This document shows positions 54,411 to 64,000 of a stretch of DNA of 64,000 nucleotides, one piece after another (the stretch's first letter is position 1; every line of letters begins with the position of its first letter). The notes beneath the pieces were generated by a model. It did not search any database and was not told the origin of the DNA. It worked only from the letters and a program-made list of their open reading frames with translations. A program made the position numbers and the translations under genes. This DNA is from Tubulanus polymorphus. Lineage: Eukaryota; Nemertea; Palaeonemertea; Tubulaniformes; Tubulanidae. The stretch lies in contig NC_134026.1 of assembly GCF_964204645.1 (NCBI RefSeq), positions 2,170,001-2,234,000 of the forward strand, written 5' to 3'.

Positions 54411-57216
54411 TTCAATCATATACCATGTAATGTACTACAATAATACAATAGCTGGCAGAAGCCAAGGCACCACTGTACACATGCATCAAGAGAAAAGTTC
54501 ACTTAGTTACATACACACATATTTGCACGTACCAATTTGCAGCCTAGGTCCTTCCCTCAGACACTCTGAAGGGGTGGGTTCAGGGCTGCAGATTGCAACG
54601 AACTCTTTCAGATGTTTTCATTGCGAGCATTACTACAGCAGAAGCCTTCTACCGAGTAAAACTGCTGTAATCAACCTTAAGTTGGGATTTCTGTTAACCG
54701 TTAGGGAGAACCCTCTAGTGTTTTCAGCGCTGGTGAAGTTGTTAGCGAACGTCTACAATATTCATTAATAACCATTACCCACTGAGGAAATGCTCAAAAT
54801 TTGCAGATCTTTGATTTGATGCCGAAGCTGGCACTAAAATTTCCCCAGGCCCAACCTTAGATAAAAGGCTTAATCTACTGTAAGCTACAGTCTGAAGAAG
54901 TCATTTGTCTCATAAAAATATGCCCGAACTGAATACAAACAAACACACACCATTGCAGCAGAATTGAACTAAGCCCATGCATGTCTATAATATATATATA
55001 TATATATATACATACCTATATCTTATTAATACATGTATATACAATAGTTTTATACAGCAAAGTATTTCATTATTATTATCATTATTATCAATATTAATAT
55101 TATCATTCATCATCGTTTTAACCTCGTAAGTTAAGATTTTGACGTACCAGTTCAGAAACCTAGTGATGATGTCATCGACTCATAGTACTTTCAGCCACAT
55201 CTTTTATGTATAAAAAACTTAAAGGCATATTTCATAACATGTTGATAGTTATGAGCGAGTTCCAAGCGATTGCAGTGCAAGCAGGACCGTGATTGTAAAC
55301 GAGCCAACAGCTTCCATGTTCTTCCCATATCTTCACAGGGTCCAATTTCATGAAAAAAGTTACTAGTTTTAAGAAATGTTTAGTTTTCATTGCGTTTTGC
55401 TGAACAAATATAAAGTGACCAATAGCAACGAAACCAAAATATGACTTAAACTCGTTCGTGAAACTGAATCTTCACCCAGTTGTCCACAAGTAATACTGCA
55501 GCAAATAAACCGAATTCATCATCAGAAAATATAGAATTATAATGAGAATAAATATATTAATAGCAATCATGCATTCACATGGTTTACTTCATGATGAGAC
55601 AAACTGTAGCCATCAATCAAGGCCCAACCAACGGCAACTCACCCAACACCAAACAATAGGCATTTATGCTAAATATGTGTGCATGTCAAGCAATGATTTC
55701 ACAGGGGTTTCACAGTAAGACAATCTGTTAAAACTAGCGATAATCTTACTACATGCACGTAGACATAGCCCGATAGAATTTGACGATCATACCCTGAACC
55801 TCATACCTACTTTTAGTTTCAGTTTTCTGATTCTATGGCGGCCAAATACAATAAAGCTCATAGTGAAGCCTTTAGTTATGTCAAAATTAAAAGATAGATG
55901 GCAGAAGAGTTCTATGACACTACTTTTGGAGGCGCTGTGATTCATTTTACAACTGTTACCACGGGGAGTTTGCTTGCATGGACAACAAGCGTCGCATCAC
56001 TTTTAAACAAGAAAAGAAATGACTGCTAGTTGACTATCTTGAATAACAACATTCAATTGACTTTAGCCATAGATAAGATTATTCAATCATTAAGTGTAAA
56101 CCACACTTGAATAGTAATAGAAGCTCAAGGGTGTAAATGCAGCAGACCAGTTTTCATGGACAGATGTACTGAAGCAAACCTTATCATAAAGCATACAAGT
56201 CTCTCTGAAAGTAATTTCCATTAACACAGAAACAATGAGAAGTGAATGCGATAGAGCGCTTATTACAAAAATCCAAGTTCGTTTTCTCCTATTCAGATTA
56301 AATAATGCTAACTATATCATCATTCACCGAGCTTAAGATGATTATTCAGTTTTCATTTATAATTCATTTGAGGTTCACATTCACGCAATCAGTATTAATA
56401 TCAATGCTTTTCATTTTGTTACAAGATCAAAACACAAATTATCCTATGGTAGACTACTTGCTTACTCATAGTTCTACCTTGGCGATGAAACGTTCAAAAT
56501 GAATCTCACCAGTGGCATTAAGCCGCAACTGCTTAATTTGCCGAGTCCCGGCCTGAACTAACGAGTAAAGCGGAGTCTACCTGTTAATTCCTGACTTACC
56601 GCTAGAGTACATTATTGTAATATTGGCTGCTCATGAAAGACAAGATATTTTACTCTTTGCAATCGATTAAACCGTTCGAAACTGTGAAATCATCAGCGTC
56701 CTGTGCTGCACATGTTTTTACTTTTATCACAATCGACCTGAAGTTCAAGTCAATACGAAGACGAATGCACCTCTTCTGCAGCTGCTGCTGCTGCTGCAAC
56801 TGCCATTCCGCTGTAGGGATTCATAACCGATGCTGATTGAACACCAAACTAAAAACTGCACGCCGTACAGGAATCACGAGTGAGCCGAGAGTTCCAGACT
56901 AGTTCATATTAATTATCATCATCATCACCATCATCATACATCAAACTATTCGAGCACGACTCGGTCATTCCCCGTATCATCAACATACACACGCTACGTA
57001 AAGGTTGCTAGGCAACAAAAGCTCATCATCAAGCAACATTCAGCAACCTATTCTATTAATGAATAATATCCATCTAATATTAATTAATTGTCGCGACGAT
57101 TTTTTTCTAAAAAGAAATCTGTTTTTTTTTTTCATTCTTGTATATAATGAATACAGCGTTGAATATATCTAATTTAGTTTAGTCGTACATAAGGAGTTCC
57201 ACACACGAGCCGTGTG

Positions 57217-57219
<3 letters not shown>

Positions 57220-57263
<44 letters not shown>
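57220..57263. repeat. (TA)n microsatellite
   Basis: About 44 bp of pure TA dinucleotides just downstream of the Rab10 stop codon, within its presumed 3' UTR. Confidence 0.95.
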
Positions 57264-57267
<4 letters not shown>

Positions 57268-57342
57268 GAAGTGTTCCACAATTATACGTGAATTTCACAG
57301 TTTTTTTTGTTTGTTTTTGTTATCAACAGACTTTACGAAGTT

Positions 57343-59847
57343 TCAGCAACACTTTGATCGACTTTGATCCGGTCTGTTTATATTAACGGTCGTTTCGTTC
57401 GTATCACGTCCCGGAGTCTGAAAAATAAAACAATCGAGTGTAAATCACAGCTCCACATTTCAGTTTTACCCAAAACTGCACTGGCGATGGCAGGCTAGTA
57501 TAGCTACATCGGTTAAAACAACAATATGAATTGACAAGATCATTGCATTGAAACAATTAGATTATTGCCAAAAATTTCGCAAAGTTATAAATTTTGGCTT
57601 ATGTTTTATTTCAGACATTACGATGAAGTGATCGCCATTCAGAAGAGCAGAAAGGAAGTAAAATCACCCACCCAATTCATAATCCACTATCCATCAAAGT
57701 ATTTCAGTTAAGTGACAATCTCACCATCAGCCCGGATATTTTTTTATCATCCAGAATGCCGGGATAGTGGCAAAATCTGACCGTGATATACATGAAAGCA
57801 TATTCAAACAAGTGACTGCTCACCTTATTTAGTATAGCTTGGGCCAGATCCATGAAAGCTTTTTCAACGTTGATATTAGACTTAGCACTCGTTTCTAAGA
57901 AAGGTATATTATGTTCTCTAGCAATCTGTAAGCAGAATTCAATACATTATCGATAATTTTCCTCATTTTATTCAATAAATGATATGTGGGCCTGCATAGT
58001 GAGTCAGCTGTATGACTCTGTTTACTGATAAGATAATATCACAATTAATATGAATACAAACCAAAGTTCCACGTTCTTTCGGGACTCGACGTTTTTCATC
58101 CATGTCACATTTGTTTCCAAGAATCATTTTTTCCACATCTTCATTTGCATGCTGGAATAGAAATAGATATGTTTTAAACTACATGTACATTAAAACAAGT
58201 CATAAATGTGGGTTCAAACACGTACACACACGACTGTGGAACTGGATCCACAGTTAAATCAAACCCATACAACTGTGGAAGTGGATCCACGGTCAAATTA
58301 AACCCATTCAACTATGGAACTGGATCCACGGTCAAATAAAACTGGGTTCAGAGTCAAATTAAACACACACAACTGTGGAACCGGATCCAGGAAAATTAAA
58401 CCCAAACAACTCTTAAATTGGGTCCACAGACTGAATAAATCCATACAATTGTGGAACTGGGTCCAGAATCAAAATAAATCCATAACTGTGGAACTGAATC
58501 CCTAATCAAATTTAACTGCCAAACTATACAACAGCGCGACAGTAGTCACACAACTTACTTCTTCAATATTCCGTAACCATTTTGATATATTATCAAATGT
58601 CTTATCATTTGTAATATCATAGACTAACATGATGCCCATAGCCCCTCGGTAATAAGACGTTGTGATTGTATGAAAACGCTCCTGTCCGGCGGTATCCCTA
58701 AAATAAAACACAAAATCATTAATCATCCATCAGTCAACTGTCTGAAATGTCAGGAAACGTTATAAGATCATTCTTACCATATCTGCAATTTGATTTTCTT
58801 TCCGCCTAATTCTACCGTTTTAATCTTAAAATCTATTCCTACAAAATCAATCAGAATTCACGCTCAAAGTTGAGAAATCAAAAAGAATCAACAATAATCG
58901 ACAACCGTTTAAAGACAGGTGGATTAAATGGATGGATCGAAAAGGTGTTTAGGTTTACTAGCCAACAATTAAGATGGGGCAGCCGAGGATTTTCTGAAGG
59001 ACGAGGATGCAAATTTTCGGGAAAATGGAATGGCAGATTTGGGAGAGACTGTGACAGATACTGCGAGAAGAAAGTTTTATGCGTATTATTTCAGGGTTTG
59101 TAGCGGTAAGAGGTAATAAAAGTCAGCATTTGAAAATGCAAAGTAGAATTTTCACAGCATTATTTTAATGAATTTTGGCACATTAGAGACACAATAGAGA
59201 CTGCAATAAAAAAAAATTTTCCTCATGACTTGTAGTATTTCAGGTTTTTCCCAGCAAAGTAAGCACTAAATCAGGACTTATTCGAAATTTATCATAGACT
59301 CGGGTCTTTGAGATGAAAGACCAGACAAAAAAGTGTCAAAATGTACTGGTACACTCAAGACTTTATTTATTCGCTACTACAAAACCAGGGGCCGGTTTTA
59401 TAGACTGGTATTAACATTAACCTGGGGGTTAACTCACTTAAAAATGAATAGAGTTTAGCCCTGGGTTACAGATGATTCCAGTCTATAAAACCGGGCCCTG
59501 AATGAATGTCATCATCAGCAGATGATCATTAAAATTACAACTATTGAATTAAGAGAAAAATACATCATTAACTCAAATTTCAATGGTCTGACTAACTAGG
59601 GTTGGGGAATGTCAATGACGATGATGAACACTGAACACTGAACAGTCGACACAAAAATTGAACTTAACAGAGTCAGAGGACCCTATTTACAACAGTTCGA
59701 ATAAAGCAGTATTTCCATACCTATAGTTGAAATAAACGTCGTATTAAAAGCGTCGTCTGAAAATCTAAATAGCAAACACGTTTTGCCGACACCTGAATCA
59801 CCTATCAGCAACAGTTTGAACAGTAAATCGTATGTTTTCTTGGCCAT
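57343..59847 (-). CDS. RAB10: Small GTPase Rab10
   Basis: Six exons (59721-59847, 58778-58838, 58559-58697, 58062-58151, 57824-57925, 57343-57417) join to 197 residues. Rab10 controls exocytic and endosomal recycling, ER dynamics and basolateral sorting. The start [19 protein letters not shown] is the Rab10 N-terminus. G-box motifs are intact: GDSGVGKT (16-23), DTAGQ (64-68), NKCD (122-125) and ETSAK (150-154). Switch II ([20 protein letters not shown]) matches Rab8/Rab10/Rab13. The hypervariable tail differs from vertebrates but ends SKCC, the Rab10-type double-Cys geranylgeranylation signal, rather than the Rab8 CaaX type. It is divergent from DNAI3, with a tRNA-Cys between. Intron 3 contains a minisatellite. 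Confidence 0.97.
58220..58510. repeat. Degenerate 35-40 bp minisatellite in Rab10 intron 3
   Basis: About seven to eight units built on ACAACTGTGGAACTGGATCC followed by ARRGTCAAATTAAACCCAT-type sequence. Units differ by substitutions and small indels, so the array is old. Confidence 0.75.
59386..59500. mobile_element. 115-bp MITE with GGCCGGTTTTATAGACTGG ends
   Basis: Left end CAGGGGCCGGTTTTATAGAC; right end reverse-complemented CAGGGCCCGGTTTTATAGAC, so nearly perfect inverted repeats of about 23 bp. The interior contains TTAACCTGGGGTTAAC-like motifs. It lies in Rab10 intron 1. Harbinger-like ends are suspected. Confidence 0.7.
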
Positions 59848-60918
59848 TTTCTGACTTTTCTAGCACCATATACATAGATTTTCAATATGGCGGACACCAC
59901 CTCAATAACTAATGTACGGTAGATATTTCCACATCATCGACTTTGTAATATTCTACGTATTAGGGGTGCATATGGTTTTGAATGAATATTTATTTTCTTT
60001 AAAATAGAATTTCTAAAAAAAATCTGTCGGTTAAGTAGATGTATTGTGTGAAATTATTGATTTGAATCGCTGACTGCGAGATAGTGGGTAAATGAGTCAC
60101 TTGTGAAAGAGAACCTCGCGCGATCGGAAGCTGGTCGACCAGTGGGTGTGAATAGCACTGGCCGCTGTACTGATGCTAAAGTTGAACTCCCGTTTCTATC
60201 ACTCAATTTGAAATTCTCGACTGAATAAATGAACAAATGAAATTTCGAGGATCTTATTCGTTGGGTTCAGCATATCACGTTCGATTCGGCCAAATATTAA
60301 GAATACCAAATCTCCGAACACCCAACACCCTAAATTTACGAAATAAAGCTTGGCCCTACCTGAAAAAAAGAAAAATATTGCCAGGGGGCACCCGGATTTG
60401 AACCAGGGACCTCTCGATCTGCAGTCGAATGCTCTACCACTGAGCTATACCCCCGGTGCGAATCACTCGAGAAAAATAGCATTATAAAATATCAATCTTG
60501 AGGAGAAAAACTCATGGCGCATACCATTTATATTGAAATGTGTTAAACAGTTTTAAATGCATATGATGGAATATGTAGCAACTTATTTTGTAACACCCTT
60601 ATCATAGTATAGTATCTGACAGAGCCTTTGATCGTTTCTATGGCAACGAAAACAGCGTCGGGCACTTTCAATATGGCTGCCTTCATGTGGAATTAAATAA
60701 GTGAGTGGACTTTCCAAGTTAAATATGCCAATTTCTGCTTATTTATTTACACGAAAGAGTCATGTTGTCAAAAAAGAGAAGACACATTTGTAATGAATTT
60801 TTCTGTATATTTTTAGACTACCTCGACTAAAACAACAGGCTACAATCCAACGTCAAAAAAAAGTTGATCTGATCTGACATTCATTGGATTGACAACTTAC
60901 TTTAACGTCATCGACATC
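59848..60918. promoter_or_regulatory. Divergent promoter region RAB10 / DNAI3
   Basis: About 1.07 kb between two head-to-head start codons. Two YY1-like ATATGGC motifs occur, CAATATGGCGGAC near 59883 and CAATATGGCTGCC near 60669. A donor-like AATAAGTGAGT near 60698 and an acceptor-like TTTTTAG ending at 60818 suggest a DNAI3 5' UTR intron. A tRNA-Cys gene lies between. Confidence 0.45.
60383..60454 (-). tRNA. tRNA-Cys (anticodon GCA)
   Basis: The 72-nt cloverleaf is complete without an intron. The acceptor stem pairs GGGGGTA with TGCCCCC, with discriminator U, the usual Cys identity base. Box A (TAGCTCAGTGGTAGAGC) and box B (GGTTCAAATCC) are intact. The anticodon loop CTGCAGA gives GCA (plus-strand positions 60420-60422). 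Confidence 0.97.
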
Positions 60919-63900
60919 ATGGCTGATGATGAAAATCAAGAAACTGTAACTCCTAAAGAGAAAGAGGCATCAAAGGAACCGGAGAAAGATACTGTAAGAA
61001 GAACAAATGACCTTGAAAAAAAATCAAAACCTATAATTCTATTTTTTAGGGAACTAAAACTTTATCAAATTCCCCAATTTATATATTTAGGATACTTCAT
61101 CACAGAAATCATCAAGATTAAGCATCCCGAATAAATCTCCATCGGCTTCAAAATCTAAAAGCCGATCAGGAAGTGCATTATCTGGCGGTAGTGCGAAGAA
61201 TAGATCCTCCCGAACAGGAAGCCCGACTAGCGCTAAATCAAGTGCTAAATCGAGAAGAAGTAAACCACAAAGTAAGTCCATGAAAGGATGGTTCAAAATA
61301 TTGAATAAAGCCTCCTGAAATCAAGCAGTTTTGTTTAGCTATTTTGACTACATTTCCATGAAATTTTGAAAAAAAATATTATCGTTTTTGTTTTAGCGCC
61401 GGTAAAAAAATCAACTGATGAAGAAGAAAGCGAAAAAGATAATAAAACACCGATACCAGTTTTAAATACTGAGGGCCGTAAGTTTTGACCACACAGTATC
61501 TAGATTTATTTAGCTATGCGATGTATAATCTTTCTACGCTATATTGCGCCTACACTGCAGTGCAGGGCTGACACAATATAGCAAACTGTCCATTGTACAA
61601 TTTCCAAAAGTTTCAGTTCATCTCCAGCAGCATGGCGTATGATACTGTCTGCAAGGATAAAAATAAAACCCAGCTGTTCAATATATTTGTAGCTAATTGA
61701 ATCATTTTTTGTTCTAGCTCTACCTGAGAATTGTGTGCCTCTATTTTTGTCCGGTCAGTCTCAGGGAATATTTAATTGCGTCGCCGATGAACAAGTTACC
61801 GCTGAAAACCCGTACAAACTGATCAGCAAAGAGAGCATCATTCAAGATTTTAAAAATCGTGCTGCAGTTTGTGATTTCCATCCTGTAAAACAGGTTGTTT
61901 TTGTAAGTAGTAGATCCATCAAATTGCTCCTCTGGCTACAACTTTATACCTTAGTGATGGAAAATGAAATTCTCTGAATTTTCACCCTATTTCAGGACTA
62001 CCCGGGAGATGAAATTTTAGTTGTTTATGACTGCGATTTTGTTTGGGGTCAGAATTTCTTTGTGGCTTTAACGGAAGAAGCGAAAGAACTCCTTTTACGA
62101 GTAAGTACTGTGCACAGCTACAGCAAGAAGAATAGGAAAAATGCTTTTCATAAATCATATCGGTGATCCGTGCAGGTTCTTGTGCAGAGTAAGATTTCGA
62201 TTATGAAATTATACTTTCTCTGCAGCCGCCGAAACCAGAAGGTGAAGAGGGTGAAGAAGGCACTGCTGAACAAGATGCCGAACCGGTCATATACAAGTAT
62301 ATCCCTCCTGAACCTAAAGATTGGATTTCATTCGGCAGCGAGATAGAAATAGAGGAAGAATCAGTTCGTGAACATAGAAATCAGGTCTGATTTACCGCAC
62401 CTTCTGTTTCTCATGCGCGATCTACATGTTTATTCATTCATGTCTTTCGTAAACCGTGTATTCAATTCTTTCAGTTGCAAGTAGTAGTGAGAAGAGTTCG
62501 ACGTGAGTTTGGAGCGCCGTGTACGTTTACAGATCGAAATGTCGGAGACGCTAAAGATGGATACATCGAGTGTACACCTTACGAAGATAAATCATATGAC
62601 TTGAACACGATCGAACTAGATAAAGGAACGCAAGTAAATATACAGTTTGAAATACTCCTTATAGAATTGTTTTTAACCGGGCACCAGCCTATATTACTGA
62701 ATTTTTATGTATTCGAAATTCTGCTACGTCTCCAATACAATCTTCTGTCATACATTTTCTGTCTTGGCACCTTTTCTGTGAAATAATTCCCAGTGAAGTC
62801 TTTTCATCCAAAGAATTAAAGAAAAGTGTTTTAGTTGAATATATATTGAGAAGAAAATGAATTATTGTTATTACCGTTATCAAATAACAGATAAATAAAC
62901 CACTCTGAAATGTTGAATTTTAATAGGCCTATTATAATACGATCGCTTCATGAATTTTCAGGCTATTCCCTTCCTGGTGGAAACTTCAACTCAAACTGAT
63001 TGGAAATATCCGAGAAATGCGTGTACTCAGTATTACCCTCGAGAATTCACTGATGAGGAAAAAGAAGCGCATCTCAACTCAAAGAATCTAAAAGATGCTG
63101 TTAACAATGTCACCCCTAGGTACCGTAAATACTTTAGAAATCTGAACAAAGGAATAGAGGAGAAAATAATGGAGTGATATCTTTATATGTTATTCTGTCA
63201 TAAGAGGGCATTTTCAATAATGTCTTATATTTAGCAGGTAAGCGAATTCTGTCTTTCATCTCTTGTTCAAACTTTATTTTCTAACAGATTTAAACTTTCA
63301 TTGCAACAAAATGAAATTATGGACGTATTCATCGATGACTGGTATAATCTATCAGATATGGACAGCACATTCGGTAGCAAGGCTGATAACCATTTGAAGG
63401 TGAGTTTCAATATTCAAAATTACTGTTTCAAGTAGGCTATGAGTAGTAAGTTTGAATATTTCTATGGATATTCTTCGCATTTTATTTCAGGAATACCAAT
63501 CATTTACCGATTTACAATTCAGTAAGGAAAAAACCATTACCTGTATCGACTGGCATCCAACAATTAGAGGTGAGTAGAAAATAACTCGAATGAGCACAAA
63601 AAACACTGTAGATCTGATTTGATGCCTGTATTGATTTTTTAGGTGTAATTGCTGTTTCTGTGGCCGAACGAATTGCATTTGATGATAGGATTGATCAATC
63701 CGCTAGAATCATCATGACACCATCGCTGATACTTATCTGGAGTTTTACAGATCCGATACATCCACAGGTACTGAATACATTTTGTAGTGTACCCGGGTAC
63801 ATGCTCACATTTCTTATGAGCACAGTTTAAGTCAAAATCTGGGTTCACGTGAATTTGCGGTAATATGATTTTTATGATATTGTATAGTTACTGCTCGAGG

Positions 63901-64000
63901 CTCCCGATGATATTTACGGATTCAAATTCTGTCCGACCGATCCGAATATTATCGTCGGAGGTTGTATGAACGGACAGGTTGTATTGTGGGATATTTCCGC
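60919..64000 (+). CDS. DNAI3: Dynein axonemal intermediate chain 3 (WDR63), 5' part
   Basis: Twelve exons are visible (60919-60993, 61091-61271, 61397-61477, 61718-61902, 61996-62100, 62226-62384, 62475-62633, 62962-63173, 63288-63399, 63491-63569, 63643-63767, 63888 to the edge), about 528 residues with the C-terminus missing. DNAI3 is an intermediate chain of inner-arm dyneins in motile cilia. The N-terminal 110 residues are Lys/Ser/Glu-rich and disordered. The family core follows: PLFLSGQSQGIFNC, DYPGDEILVVYD, ALTEEAKELLL, a Glu-rich insert and the motif PEPKDWISFGSEIEIEEES. Beginning WD repeats read ITCIDWHPTIRGVIAVSV, LILIWSFTDPIHPQ and GGCMNGQVVLWDIS. All phases close. The call is by resemblance to WDR63 over several blocks. 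Confidence 0.92.

Larger units (their letters stand above)
51461..57342. other. Spacer between receptor and Rab10
   Basis: This 5.9-kb AT-rich stretch holds the receptor promoter (right of 51460) and, on the minus strand, the Rab10 3' UTR (left of 57343), which may be long as in other animals. Inside are a MITE (53574-53751), (CATGTA)n/(TA)n tracts (54267-54402) and small (TA)n tracts (54986-55010 and 57220-57263). No coding exon is supported. Confidence 0.45.

Noticed and set aside
53876-54443. Open frames with Met-Tyr, Tyr-Ile and Val-His repeats
   Set aside because: Translation of (CATGTA)n and (TA)n simple repeats on either strand.

Overview
The window is animal nuclear DNA. Genes are interrupted by many GT-AG introns, intergenic DNA is AT-rich with long (TA)n tracts, and short terminal-inverted-repeat elements are scattered through introns and spacers. 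All genes recognised are metazoan. ShK-rich astacins, a GH38/DUF5054-like secreted protein and a Domeless/gp130-like receptor point to a marine invertebrate, most likely a lophotrochozoan (mollusc, annelid, brachiopod). The phylum is an inference and cannot be fixed from the sequence. Exon models were built by hand from splice sites, reading-frame phase and family resemblance; in every multi-exon model below the phases close.

Layout: (1) 82-10039, minus: a very large secreted astacin metalloprotease with at least 22 ShK domains and a collagen-like tract, running off the left edge. (2) 11878-15112, plus: a secreted GH38-like (DUF5054-type) protein. (3) 16039-18511, minus: succinyl-CoA ligase alpha subunit, divergent from (4) 19548-20839, plus: GOLGA7. 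(5) 21989-23413, plus: Asterix/WDR83OS. (6) 26140-28328, minus: a PAQR membrane progestin receptor. (7) 31168-43239, plus: a matrix metalloproteinase with a furin site, hemopexin domain and probable GPI-anchor tail. (8) 44918-51460, minus: a class I cytokine receptor-like FnIII protein. (9) 57343-59847, minus: Rab10. (10) 60383-60454, minus: tRNA-Cys(GCA). (11) 60919 to the right edge, plus: DNAI3/WDR63, an axonemal dynein intermediate chain.

These neighbours do not form one pathway. Two are secreted or surface zinc proteases of different families (astacin and MMP), two are signalling receptors, and the rest are housekeeping (succinyl-CoA ligase, GOLGA7, Asterix, Rab10) or ciliary (DNAI3). 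The most unusual object is the ShK-astacin: each ShK domain sits on its own phase 1-1 exon, and one exon also carries a Thr-rich Gly-X-Y repeat built from an 18-bp minisatellite. Other points of interest are the cytokine receptor with a poly-Ser cytoplasmic tail, the animal GH38-like protein, several families of MITE-like elements and a miRNA-like hairpin in an MMP intron.
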